The translations under genes were made by a program, and so were the position numbers. From Polynucleobacter meluiroseus (GTDB lineage Bacteria; Pseudomonadota; Gammaproteobacteria; Burkholderiales; Burkholderiaceae), in contig CAMCVH010000001.1 of NCBI GenBank assembly GCA_945881875.1, forward strand, positions 434,001 through 498,000: 64,000 nucleotides of DNA, given 5' to 3'. Numbering within the stretch: position 1 is the first letter of the stretch; each line of letters starts with the position of its first letter. This document shows positions 10,005-19,232 of the stretch, piece after piece. A model generated the notes under the pieces. The model worked only from the letters and a program-made list of their open reading frames with translations. It ran no database searches and was not told the DNA's origin.

Positions 10005-11087
10005 TTAATTAACTACCTTACCTTCTTCAAGACGAAGACTTCTGGCTTGATCATTGCTGTAACGAACAGGACGTCCTTGAAAAAACATCACAAGATGACT
10101 CAGGCCTGAACTTAAAACGGTGAATGGAGCTTTACCTGTAAAAGTGTGAGAACCGCCCACGTCCAAAGACATAACAGTTACTTTTCCATTAGCATCGGTG
10201 ACACAAATTGTTTGCTTGATCTTTGACTGAATAAAAACAAAGTTACCTGGTTTAGTTGGCTCATAAACCAAGTGTGATGCAACAGTAGCATCTGATTTAG
10301 GACAGCTTGCTTCGCTGGGTAAAGAGGGTGTTGAGGTTGTTGGTACCACGACAGTTGCTGGTGCTGCAGGCGTTGGTACGACGGGCTGAGTGGCGGGAAC
10401 GACAACTGGTCCCTCACTCTGCTTCCCCTCTAAATTTTCAGGGACAAGCTCAATGGCTGTGGCAACTGGTAAAGACTTAGGATTGATTAGTTTAAAAATT
10501 ATGTCTTTGGTACTGAATAAACCAATCACAACTGATAGGATCAAGAAGTAAGGTAATAAATCTTTCCAACTTTTTTTAGTTGATGCTTGTGAGGAAAGAT
10601 TGTTTTGTGCAAGGCTTTCTAAGCTAACAATATTCTGGGGTTCTGAAATTTTGAGAGGTTTGGCATTTTTTAAAATCTTGTCAATTTCAAAATCTTCTAA
10701 AACAGCCGCTGTTGTTTCTGACTTTTTTGTCACTGCCAAAACTGAATTTAATTGTTTAATATCCTCGGACGGAACTTCATCAAAGCGCAAGGATTCTTGT
10801 TTAGCCAGTTCACCACTTGGATAAAATAGGGCTTGATTTTCATCGAGTCCAAGTAAAAGAGAAACTTTTTTAGCAACCTTGATTTTTAAATCTGTAGAGT
10901 AAAAACTGCTAAGCCCGCCCTGCTCAAGTTCTATGATGTGCTTTTTGGACAAACAGGCTTTTTTTGCAAGGTCAGCATGAGTAAGACTGAGCTTTTCACG
11001 CGCGACCCTTAAGACATCCCCTTGAATCTCAGGAATGACTTTCGATTTATTTTTTACCTCTCCTTCCACGCTGCCCCCAGAGTACAT
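10005..11087 (-). CDS. RodZ-like protein: N-terminal helix-turn-helix, TM segment, Pro/Val/Thr-rich linker, DUF4115-like C-domain
   Basis: LRVAREKLSLTHADLAKKACLSKKHIIELEQGG; TM PYFLILSVVIGLF; low-complexity PVVVPATQPVVPTPAAPATVVVPTTSTP linker. Confidence 0.72.
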   Translation of the reverse strand: MYSGGSVEGEVKNKSKVIPEIQGDVLRVAREKLSLTHADLAKKACLSKKHIIELEQGGLSSFYSTDLKIKVAKKVSLLLGLDENQALFYPSGELAKQESLRFDEVPSEDIKQLNSVLAVTKKSETTAAVLEDFEIDKILKNAKPLKISEPQNIVSLESLAQNNLSSQASTKKSWKDLLPYFLILSVVIGLFSTKDIIFKLINPKSLPVATAIELVPENLEGKQSEGPVVVPATQPVVPTPAAPATVVVPTTSTPSLPSEASCPKSDATVASHLVYEPTKPGNFVFIQSKIKQTICVTDANGKVTVMSLDVGGSHTFTGKAPFTVLSSGLSHLVMFFQGRPVRYSNDQARSLRLEEGKVVN

Positions 11088-11160
11088 CTTTTAACATTTA
11101 GTTTGTTATCCAAAACTGTACTGCTATTTAATGTCATTTTGATTAACTTATTAATAATTT

Positions 11161-11823
11161 TCACTTATTTTTAATCAAAGCAGATTGGCGCACCAGCTCT
11201 TGTAAAGAATCTGCCTTCATTTTGTCCATCACTCTTGATTTATGAACTTTGATAGTGGCATCGGTTGTTCCCAACTGAACAGCGATATCTTTGTTCATCA
11301 ACCCCTGAACCAATAAGACGAAAACTTCTTTTTCTCTTGGCGTCAAACTGTCAAATTTCTGCTTAACAGACAGTGATTGAGTTAATGATTCGAAAACTAA
11401 CTTATCTCTTTCAATAGCATTTCCGATTGACTTTAAAAGATCATCTAAATTAAAAGGCTTAAGTAAAAAGTCAATCGCGCCCTGTTTCATACTCGTCACG
11501 ATCTCATGAGGCATGGACTCCCCAGAGATAAAAATAATCGGTGTCTGACGACCCATGCTATTGAGTTTCATTTGTAACTCAATACCCGTCATGGTTGGCA
11601 TCCTCATGTCAAGAAGCACTGCAGCTGGAGAGACCGGGATTGATTGCTCTAGGAAGTCTTCAGCCCTTTCATGAGCCTCTGAGGAATAACCGTAGCTATC
11701 TAGCATTCTAGATAAAGAGCTTCTCATGGAAGCATCATCGTCAATGATGTAGATATGGCCCAAATTATTCAAAATAATCAATCTCTTATATGTATTAAGC
11801 GTGATATTAGATATATTTAGCAT
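11161..11823 (-). CDS. FixJ-type response regulator (REC + LuxR HTH)
   Basis: IYIIDDDASMRSSLSRML...LLDMRMPTMTGIEL; FDSLTPREKEVFVLLVQGLMNKDIAVQLGTTDATIKVHKSRVM. Start uncertain. Confidence 0.9.
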   Translation of the reverse strand: MLNISNITLNTYKRLIILNNLGHIYIIDDDASMRSSLSRMLDSYGYSSEAHERAEDFLEQSIPVSPAAVLLDMRMPTMTGIELQMKLNSMGRQTPIIFISGESMPHEIVTSMKQGAIDFLLKPFNLDDLLKSIGNAIERDKLVFESLTQSLSVKQKFDSLTPREKEVFVLLVQGLMNKDIAVQLGTTDATIKVHKSRVMDKMKADSLQELVRQSALIKNK

Positions 11824-11905
11824 ATCAAGCTATTAGCTTATAAGCTAATTTTTGAGAGCAATACCTTTAAAGCCCTGATCTTGACAAGATCAATACCTAG
11901 TGAGG

Positions 11906-12457
11906 TTATGAATGATCTGGCGTCACATCAAGAGCCACGAGAAATCTAGAAACCATGTTGTAAGTGGCAATAACACCCACTAACTCAACCAGTTGCCTAT
12001 CTCCCAAGGTCTTTTTTAAACGCTTCATGAGCTCAGGATCGACCTTGATCGAGCGTGTCATTTGAATAGTTAATTCAATAGCATCCTCCTCTAACGAAGA
12101 GAATAATCCGCTTAGAACAGCATGATTCGCTATATTTTTTAATGCATCAACCTGAGCTTGCGTGCCACCTGCTTTAATAAAAATTGGAGCGTGATGTAAA
12201 AACTCGTAATCTGCTTGATTAATAACAGCAACACCACACATAGCTAATTCGCGTAGCTTGAAGTCTAACTCTAGGTTAGCTCTTACCTCACTTAAGAATG
12301 CATTCCAACCAGTAGCAAATGGTGTGCTGTGCAGTAGCATCCTATCAAGGTTGATCAACTCACCACCACGACGCTGCCTGATGGCAGAAACCAAAGCCGC
12401 TGGCTCTTGAAGATCCAGCGGCTGATAGGGAACTAAACGATCTAGATCTGACAACAC
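11906..12457 (-). CDS. Carboxymuconolactone decarboxylase / AhpD-like family protein
   Basis: LDFKLRELAMCGVAVINQADYEFLHH...; alpha-helical AhpD-like pattern. Confidence 0.75.
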   Translation of the reverse strand: MLSDLDRLVPYQPLDLQEPAALVSAIRQRRGGELINLDRMLLHSTPFATGWNAFLSEVRANLELDFKLRELAMCGVAVINQADYEFLHHAPIFIKAGGTQAQVDALKNIANHAVLSGLFSSLEEDAIELTIQMTRSIKVDPELMKRLKKTLGDRQLVELVGVIATYNMVSRFLVALDVTPDHS

Positions 12458-12463
12458 TAAGAA

Positions 12464-13435
12464 TTAACTACTTTCTTTAATATCGTTTTCTTTAACAAAT
12501 TTACCCCAAATATCGATCTGCTTATTAACAAATTCTTGAGCAGGCTTTGGTCCAAGTGCTTGCACGTCAATGCCTTGAGCTTTTAAGCGAGCAGCCACAT
12601 CTGGAGTACGCAATGCTTTAGCAACTTCTTCGTGCATTTTGTTAACAATAGCTGCTGGTGTTTTTGCTGGTGCAATAACCGCCCACCATGCTGGTGCCTC
12701 AAAGTTAGGATAGCCGCTCTCAGCAATGGTTGGAACGTTTGGCATTTCTGGTGATCTCTTAAGGGTAGTCACTGCCAAAGGAACAATACCGCCAGCGTCA
12801 GCATGAGGCTTCACTAAGAACATTGAACCAATTGATAGTGGCACGTGACCAGCTAAAGCATCTTGCATCAATGGGCCACCACCTCTGTATGGCACGTGCG
12901 TCCAATCAAACTTAGCATCTTTAGATAAGGATGCTAAAGCTAAGTGACCTAAACTACCTGTTCCAATTGAGCCGTAGCTCTGAGCCTTCTTATTTTTGCT
13001 CTCGTCAATCAATTGTTTAAAGCTCGTTATGCCTGAGTTCTTACCAGCAGAAATCACCATTGGAGATGTGCCGACCATAGTCACCGTAATGATGTCTTTT
13101 TTAGTATCAAATGCTAACTGCTTGAGACTTGGATTGACTCCGTGCGTATCGAACACTACTGCAAATGTATAACCATCTGGAGCTGCTTTAACCAGAGCTG
13201 TTGTACCAATCATGCCTGAAGCACCACCGATGTTTTCCACGATAACGTTTTGCTTGAGTTGGGTCTGAAGCACTGGAGCCAAGATTCTGGAAACTGCATC
13301 TACCGATCCCCCTGGTGGGAAAACTGAAATTAATTTGATAACTTTTTGGTTAGGCCAGTCACTGCTTTGTGCCTGAACTGCGCCTGTCAAACATAGGGCT
13401 GTCATCACGCCCGCTAAAATCTTTTTTCTCATCAT
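12464..13435 (-). CDS. Tripartite tricarboxylate transporter substrate-binding protein (Bug/TctC family)
   Basis: WPNQKVIKLISVFPPGGSVDAVSRILAPVL...ENIGGASGMIGTTALVKAAPDGYTF; start placed at MMRKKILAG rather than the longer ORF start. Confidence 0.9.
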   Translation of the reverse strand: MMRKKILAGVMTALCLTGAVQAQSSDWPNQKVIKLISVFPPGGSVDAVSRILAPVLQTQLKQNVIVENIGGASGMIGTTALVKAAPDGYTFAVVFDTHGVNPSLKQLAFDTKKDIITVTMVGTSPMVISAGKNSGITSFKQLIDESKNKKAQSYGSIGTGSLGHLALASLSKDAKFDWTHVPYRGGGPLMQDALAGHVPLSIGSMFLVKPHADAGGIVPLAVTTLKRSPEMPNVPTIAESGYPNFEAPAWWAVIAPAKTPAAIVNKMHEEVAKALRTPDVAARLKAQGIDVQALGPKPAQEFVNKQIDIWGKFVKENDIKESS

Positions 13436-13539
13436 GTCTCCTAGTATTGAGGGGTGTCTGGCATTTTCGCTCTGTGACCACATAAATATCCCACACTCCT
13501 ATAATCAATGCAATAAAAAACAAAAAGGCCCTTTTCAGA

Positions 13540-14505
13540 ATGCGTAAAAAAATTGTTGTTCTAGATGATCTTGAAAATTCTTATAAAAAATTAGCTGATT
13601 GGTCTAAGGTAGAAGCCCAAGCGGATGTTCATATTTTTCAGGAACCACTTCATGGTGATGCTCTTTTAAAAGTGCTCAAAGATGCACAAGCCGTTGTTTT
13701 AATGAGGGATAGGACAACATTTAAAGAGGACGTCATCAAGCAACTCCCCTTGCTTAAATACCTTGTATTTACTGGCACACGCAATGCTGCACTTGATGTG
13801 GAGGCACTAAGACAGCGCCAAATCCCTATTAGCCACACTGGTTGGGGTCCTTCCAAGAACAGCACATCTGAGCTAACTTGGGCGCTAATACTTGGGTTAA
13901 AAAAACAGCTGATTAATCAAAACAATCTGATTAATCATCAACAGTGGCGCAATGAGCTCTCGTTGCTTCCTGTCTTACAAGGGCAAACCCTAGGTTTGAT
14001 CGGTCTTGGTGAAATTGGTCAGCGAGTCGCACAAGTTGCTGTAGCCTTTGGTATGAAAGTTATCACTTGGAGTCCTAATATGAGTTCAGCAAGAGCAGAA
14101 GCAATTGGTGCCCAGTCAGTGAGCTTAGATGAGCTACTTCAACAGTCAGATATTGTTTCATTACACATCATTGCAAGCTCAAGCACGAAGGGCATGATCA
14201 ACAAAGAAAAATTGGCACTCATGAAAAAAGATGCCATTCTTGTGAATACGTCACGCGCAGTGCTAGTCGATACCGCTGCACTCGTTGATAGTCTTAATCA
14301 GGGCTCTATTGGTGGAGCTGCTGTGGATGTGTTTGATATCGAGCCACTGCCGGCTGATCATCCTTTAAGAAAAACCCCAAACACCCTATTAACCCCACAC
14401 TTGGGATTTGTAGCAGAACCAGTATTTACGACATTTGCAAAAGATGTTGTTGAATGTCTAGAGGCATGGCTCAATGGTCAACCGACTATCCGTCCTCTGC
14501 CCTGA
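13540..14505 (+). CDS. D-2-hydroxyacid dehydrogenase family protein
   Basis: GQTLGLIGLGEIGQRVAQVAVAFGMKVITW; NTSRAVLVDTAALVDSL; TPHLGFV. Confidence 0.9.
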   Translation: MRKKIVVLDDLENSYKKLADWSKVEAQADVHIFQEPLHGDALLKVLKDAQAVVLMRDRTTFKEDVIKQLPLLKYLVFTGTRNAALDVEALRQRQIPISHTGWGPSKNSTSELTWALILGLKKQLINQNNLINHQQWRNELSLLPVLQGQTLGLIGLGEIGQRVAQVAVAFGMKVITWSPNMSSARAEAIGAQSVSLDELLQQSDIVSLHIIASSSTKGMINKEKLALMKKDAILVNTSRAVLVDTAALVDSLNQGSIGGAAVDVFDIEPLPADHPLRKTPNTLLTPHLGFVAEPVFTTFAKDVVECLEAWLNGQPTIRPLP

Positions 14506-14938
14506 TTGCGGTAATCCAAGAGGGGCGTTAGAAAAAACGTGTCCTTTTTGCGGCTCGACTGATTTACCCCCAGTTCCTAAAAAAGCTGCGGGTATTTACA
14601 CGCTCAACTTAGAAGTTGATTTGCCGACGGTAGATCAGGCTATCGAACAGTTTGACCGAGCCTTAAATGAGCTATCTGGTACGGCCATTAAGTTAATTAA
14701 GGTCATCCATGGATATGGGTCTCGAGGTAAAGGTGGTCGTATTAAAGAAGCCATACGCCAAGAGCTCATTTACCAAAGAAGAGGTCATGTCATCCATAGT
14801 TTTATAGCTGGAGAGGACTTAGAGCTAGGCAAGGAAGCCTATCAAGAGTTACTTAGGCAAAATCCAGTTGTTAAAAAGGTGTTAACTAGGGATATGTTCA
14901 GTAATCCCGGTATTACCCTGATCATCCTCAAAAAATGA
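14474..14938 (+). CDS. Zinc-ribbon plus Smr-domain protein
   Basis: N-terminal CPDCG..CPFCG, then LNLEVDLPTVDQAIEQFDRAL...KVIHGYGSRGKGGRIKEAIRQEL. Overlaps upstream gene by 32 nt. Confidence 0.75.
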   Translation: MVNRLSVLCPDCGNPRGALEKTCPFCGSTDLPPVPKKAAGIYTLNLEVDLPTVDQAIEQFDRALNELSGTAIKLIKVIHGYGSRGKGGRIKEAIRQELIYQRRGHVIHSFIAGEDLELGKEAYQELLRQNPVVKKVLTRDMFSNPGITLIILKK

Positions 14939-14970
14939 ATCCAATAAATCAAAACTGTTTTATTCAGAGC

Positions 14971-15093
14971 TCACTCTGAGCGGCTGCAAACCCACTCTTT
15001 ACGTTGCCATTCACCTGGTTTTTCAGCAAAAACCATCCAAATAACCAAACCTGAAATAGCTGACCAAATTGGGTTTAAAATCAATGTTTTCAT
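14971..15093 (-). CDS. 40-aa small membrane protein, candidate SOS-regulated peptide (MKTLILNPIWSAISGLVIWMVFAEKPGEWQRKEWVCSRSE)
   Basis: Manual reverse-strand translation; GGAG Shine-Dalgarno 8 nt from ATG; hydrophobic residues about 4-23; LexA-box promoter immediately upstream. Confidence 0.68.
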   Translation of the reverse strand: MKTLILNPIWSAISGLVIWMVFAEKPGEWQRKEWVCSRSE

Positions 15094-15160
15094 ATAAATC
15101 TCCTATTTATTAACTGATCATCACCTGTACAGCACCTGTATATATGGCTAAGACCATATA

Positions 15161-15176
15161 CTGTATAAATATACAG
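15161..15176 (-). promoter_or_regulatory. LexA (SOS) box CTGT-N8-ACAG overlapping a sigma70 -10 element
   Basis: Plus strand CTGTATAAATATACAG; minus strand has TTGACA (15190..15195), 16-nt spacer, TATATT (15168..15173). Confidence 0.82.
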
Positions 15177-15327
15177 TATTTTTAGGACTTGTCAACAAAA
15201 TCCATAAAAAATCCTTAAATAGGTCATTTCAGCTAAATTGGGCGATCGAATCAATCAGCCCGTCTTTTTAACCTCTCAATAGGTTTATCCTGTTGTCATT
15301 AAGAGTCGAACTCGGAGCAGGTTTTGG

Positions 15328-15804
15328 ATGAAAAGTATGTCTTTCATAAGAAATAATAAGAATAAGCACTTGAATTGGTCAAATCTCAAATGGCTATCAA
15401 TGCTTGGGCTATGTTTATTCATAAGCACCCTTTCAATTGCCCATGCGCAGGGAGATATCCCGGATAGTAAGAGATATCAAGATATCCAGTACATCAGCGG
15501 TGGTATTGGTAGTGAAGAATCTGATGCCATGCTGTTACTTGGGAAAAAATGGCCCCTCACTTTAGAGTTTGCTCAAGATCATCCTCAACGACCTTTATGG
15601 GTTGCCGATGTTCAAGTCAAAATTACCAACTCCAAGAAAAAAGTAATCTTTGATGCTTTGAGTGATGGCCCCATCATGCTGATTGAATTGCCAGCTGATC
15701 AATATGAGATAGAAGCTAAGTTTGAAGAACGTACTTTGAAAAGAAAAATAAAACTAGAGCAAGATAAATCTGTCAAGTTACCCATCATATGGCCGATCCG
15801 ATAG
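15328..15804 (+). CDS. Hypothetical exported protein with signal peptide
   Basis: Signal peptide WLSMLGLCLFISTLSIAHAQ; overlaps the downstream acyltransferase by 16 nt. Confidence 0.75.
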   Translation: MKSMSFIRNNKNKHLNWSNLKWLSMLGLCLFISTLSIAHAQGDIPDSKRYQDIQYISGGIGSEESDAMLLLGKKWPLTLEFAQDHPQRPLWVADVQVKITNSKKKVIFDALSDGPIMLIELPADQYEIEAKFEERTLKRKIKLEQDKSVKLPIIWPIR

Positions 15805-16847
15805 TTCTACAAAATCAACGCATCAATTTCATTGATAACTTAAAAGGCATTGCATGCCTTTTAATCTTATTCCACCATTTAGCTTTTTATGGTCCGATGT
15901 CAGATGTTGCAATCAACATCATTCCTAAGACCATTGATTTTTTATACGAATATGGCCGAATGGCTGTTTCAATCTTTTTAGTGATTGGGGGATTCCTCAC
16001 CGGTCATAAATTAAACCAGTTAGATTTATTTAAAAAATACTCCATCACTGATTTAATTATTCAGAAATACTTTCGTTTAGTGATCCCCTACTTAGCTGCT
16101 ATCGTTTTGGCAATTCTCTGCTCATGGATTGCTAGTCATTGGATGACCCATGACTCCATATCTCAACCACCTCATTTGGCACAATTAGTCAGTCATCTAT
16201 TTTTTCTAAAAAATATCTTGGGGTATGAGTCTCTCTCTGCAGGACTTTGGTATGTCGCTATTGATTTTCAATTATTTACCTTTACCATTCTTCTCATTTA
16301 TTCAATTACACGCCTCAGTCCTAAAAACTGGAAAATAGCACATGTTAAGTTGTTAGCATTTGTAATGGTGGCCGTCTTAACGGCTAGCTCTTTGTTTGTA
16401 TTTAATCTGAATGAGCAATTAGATGTATTTTTTATATACTTTTTTGCAGCATACGGTTTGGGATTTTTAAGCGCTTGGATCATTCAAGATAAAAATGCGA
16501 TCTTGTATGTATTTATTTTGATAGATATCCTTGCACTCGCCCTGTATGTCGAATATCGAGAACGAATACTTTTTTCTGGATTAACAGCTGTCATACTTTG
16601 CATGGCTTATACCTATGGCTGGAAAGATTGGGCCATCTGGAAAAATCCTTTTTCCAAATTAGGTGAAATGTCTTATTCGATATTTTTAATACATTTCCCA
16701 ATTTCATTATTAGTAAGTGCTTTGTGGATTAATCTTTATCCTCACGAAGCTTGGATGAATGTATGGGGCATGACCTTTTCTGCTTGTATTAGTCTTGCTT
16801 TAGCCGTTCCCTTTTATCACCTGATAGAAAAACGTAAATTTATTTAA
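15789..16847 (+). CDS. Acyltransferase family 3 membrane protein
   Basis: INFIDNLKGIACLLILFHHLAFYG; multiple TMs; GEMSYSIFLIHFPI. Confidence 0.88.
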   Translation: MADPIVLQNQRINFIDNLKGIACLLILFHHLAFYGPMSDVAINIIPKTIDFLYEYGRMAVSIFLVIGGFLTGHKLNQLDLFKKYSITDLIIQKYFRLVIPYLAAIVLAILCSWIASHWMTHDSISQPPHLAQLVSHLFFLKNILGYESLSAGLWYVAIDFQLFTFTILLIYSITRLSPKNWKIAHVKLLAFVMVAVLTASSLFVFNLNEQLDVFFIYFFAAYGLGFLSAWIIQDKNAILYVFILIDILALALYVEYRERILFSGLTAVILCMAYTYGWKDWAIWKNPFSKLGEMSYSIFLIHFPISLLVSALWINLYPHEAWMNVWGMTFSACISLALAVPFYHLIEKRKFI

Positions 16848-16944
16848 GCCCTTTTCAAAATAAGTTTTAGAAAGCTATTTCAAATTGCTTATATTTTTTA
16901 TAAAATGTTTTGCCGACACCTAACTAAAGAAAAAATTGACCACT

Positions 16945-17499
16945 ATGGCATTCAGCAACTTAGATTTTGTAAAGAACCTAAGATCCTCAGGCTTAACAAT
17001 AGAACAATCAGAAGCGATTTCTAAAGGTGTCTCTGATCTGAAAGAAGATATGAATCATCTAACAACTAAAGAAGACTTTAAAGAATTGAAAACCGACTTT
17101 AAAGATTTAAAAAATGATGTGAAATCCATCAAAGATGAAATTGATAATCAAAACTCTGCAATCAATAGTTTAAGGATTGAGATGACAGATCAACGTTATG
17201 AAATCTTAGAGAAATTTAATAATTCAAGAGTAGAGATGCATGATGAATTTAAAAATATCCGGACAGAGATGCATGGTGAATTTAAAAGTGTTAGAGCAGA
17301 AATGAATCAAGGATTCAGAGAACAAAAAATGGATATGCATGAATTGAAAAATGATATGCGTGAAATGAAAAATGACTTACTAATTTATTTTGATCGTTTT
17401 CAGTCTGATATACAAAATAGGCTAATTAGCTATTCCTCAGCAATGTTCATCATATGTACAGGGATTGTGATTAGCGTCATTGTTTTTCAGCATAGATAA
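16945..17499 (+). CDS. Coiled-coil protein with C-terminal TM anchor
   Basis: Repeated charged segments (KELKTDFKDLKNDVKSIKDEI; EMHDEFKNIRTEMHGEFKSVRAEM) then SSAMFIICTGIVISVIVFQ; ATG at 16945 preferred to TTG at 16936. Confidence 0.75.
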   Translation: MAFSNLDFVKNLRSSGLTIEQSEAISKGVSDLKEDMNHLTTKEDFKELKTDFKDLKNDVKSIKDEIDNQNSAINSLRIEMTDQRYEILEKFNNSRVEMHDEFKNIRTEMHGEFKSVRAEMNQGFREQKMDMHELKNDMREMKNDLLIYFDRFQSDIQNRLISYSSAMFIICTGIVISVIVFQHR

Positions 17500-17505
17500 C
17501 AAACA

Positions 17506-17733
17506 CTAACTCCAACCCTGCTGCCATTTCAATCCATTGGTTAAGTCTCGCCAGTGGATTGTTTTTTGGCGCTTAGTCATCACCGCCTCAATAACAACTT
17601 GCTGGATCGGATCTTGAGGGTCGTCAGGCTGAATAACTTTCACAACCATAAAGTGCTTTTCTTTATTCTGCGGCGCAAGATCTGTCCACTTACTCAAAAG
17701 TAGCTTTTTAGGATGTAGTGGATTTTTGGTCAT
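17506..17733 (-). CDS. Trp-rich small protein, TIGR02450 family
   Basis: MTKNPLHPKKLLLSKWTDLAPQNKEKHFMVV...IHWRDLTNGLKWQQGW. Confidence 0.85.
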   Translation of the reverse strand: MTKNPLHPKKLLLSKWTDLAPQNKEKHFMVVKVIQPDDPQDPIQQVVIEAVMTKRQKTIHWRDLTNGLKWQQGWS

Positions 17734-17801
17734 TGTGTCTTTTAAGTTGGGTTAAAGTTTCATGACTTTAATTTTTTTGTTTTTCAGTACATACTGACTA
17801 T

Positions 17802-18182
17802 ATGACAAATTTATGGCAAGAAACTAAAACTATTGCTGTCGTGGGGCTATCTGAAAAGCCTTCACGACCATCTTATCAAGTTGCCCAATATATGCAATCT
17901 GTTGGCTATCGCATTATTCCCGTCAATCCACTTTGTTCAGAAATACTAGGAGAGCGTTGTTACCCTGATCTCCTGAGCATTCCAGAACCAATAGATATGG
18001 TCAATGTTTTTAGAAAATCTGAAGATTGCCTCCCTATTGCTCAAGATGCCGTCAAAATTGGGGCTAAGTCTCTTTGGATGCAACAAGGTGTCATCAATCA
18101 AGAAGCTTATGACCACGCCCAATTTGAGGGCTTAGAGGCTGTGATGGATAAATGCCTCATGATCGAGCACATGCGTCAGTAA
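17802..18182 (+). CDS. CoA-binding domain protein (YccU-like)
   Basis: IAVVGLSEKPSRPSYQVAQYMQSVGYRIIPVNP. Confidence 0.92.
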   Translation: MTNLWQETKTIAVVGLSEKPSRPSYQVAQYMQSVGYRIIPVNPLCSEILGERCYPDLLSIPEPIDMVNVFRKSEDCLPIAQDAVKIGAKSLWMQQGVINQEAYDHAQFEGLEAVMDKCLMIEHMRQ

Positions 18183-18254
18183 TACCGCCCGACCCCACCT
18201 CTAGCGCTTTAAATAGTTCAAGCAGAAATACTGTTTCTGTTTTAAGCTAGAAGT

Positions 18255-19232
18255 ATGAAAAAAGACCTGCTAACTAATTACTCTAAAGATATTGAGCCTA
18301 GCTCAATTACCCCTAAAAAGATCTTTGAACAGCGCCGCCAATTGATACAAATGGCTGCTTTAGGTGCCTTTGGATTATCTGATATGAGCTTTTTTAGTCG
18401 GCAAGCATTTGCAAGTGCCGGTACTAAGCTACCCTCTAAAAAGAATCCAAGCTTTTTTCTACCAGACAAAATAACCAGCTATAAAGATGTCACTACTTAT
18501 AACAACTTTTATGAGTTTGGCACTGATAAAGCAGATCCTGCGCGCAATGCGCACACTCTGAAAACTAGACCCTGGACTGTTAGTGTTGGGGGCTTAGTCA
18601 AGAAACCTAAAGAATGGGACATTGATAGTCTATTAAAGTTATCAGCCATGGAAGAGCGTGTGTATCGCTTCCGTTGTGTTGAAGGTTGGTCTATGGTCAT
18701 ACCTTGGAATGGCTATGCCCTGTCTCATTTAATCAAAGCATGTGAGCCTCTTGGATCTGCCAAGTATGTTGAATTCGTTAGCTTGGCTGATCCCGCGCAA
18801 ATGCCTGGAGTCAGAAGTCGAGTTCTTAATTGGCCCTACACAGAAGGTCTTCGTTTAGATGAGGCCATGAATCCTCTCACTCTCTTAAGCTTTGGCCTTT
18901 ATGGCGAAATACTCCCCAATCAAAATGGTGCACCAGTTCGTCTAGTAGTGCCTTGGAAGTATGGCTTCAAAAGCTCTAAATCTATTGTGAAGATTAGATT
19001 TACGGATAAAGAACCAGCAACAAGCTGGAAAGTTTCTGCTCCTTATGAATATGGCTTTTACTCGAACGTTAATCCCGATGTGAATCACCCTCGCTGGAGT
19101 CAAGCAACAGAGCGGCGTATCGGTGGCGAAGGCGGTATTTTTGCTCCCAAGATTAAAACACTGCCATTCAATGGCTATGCTGAGCAAGTAGCGCACCTTT
19201 ACAAAGATATGGATTTAAGAAAATTCTATTAA
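18255..19232 (+). CDS. msrP: Protein-methionine-sulfoxide reductase catalytic subunit MsrP (YedY)
   Basis: Tat-like [34 protein letters not shown] molybdopterin-binding signature. Confidence 0.95.
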   Translation: MKKDLLTNYSKDIEPSSITPKKIFEQRRQLIQMAALGAFGLSDMSFFSRQAFASAGTKLPSKKNPSFFLPDKITSYKDVTTYNNFYEFGTDKADPARNAHTLKTRPWTVSVGGLVKKPKEWDIDSLLKLSAMEERVYRFRCVEGWSMVIPWNGYALSHLIKACEPLGSAKYVEFVSLADPAQMPGVRSRVLNWPYTEGLRLDEAMNPLTLLSFGLYGEILPNQNGAPVRLVVPWKYGFKSSKSIVKIRFTDKEPATSWKVSAPYEYGFYSNVNPDVNHPRWSQATERRIGGEGGIFAPKIKTLPFNGYAEQVAHLYKDMDLRKFY

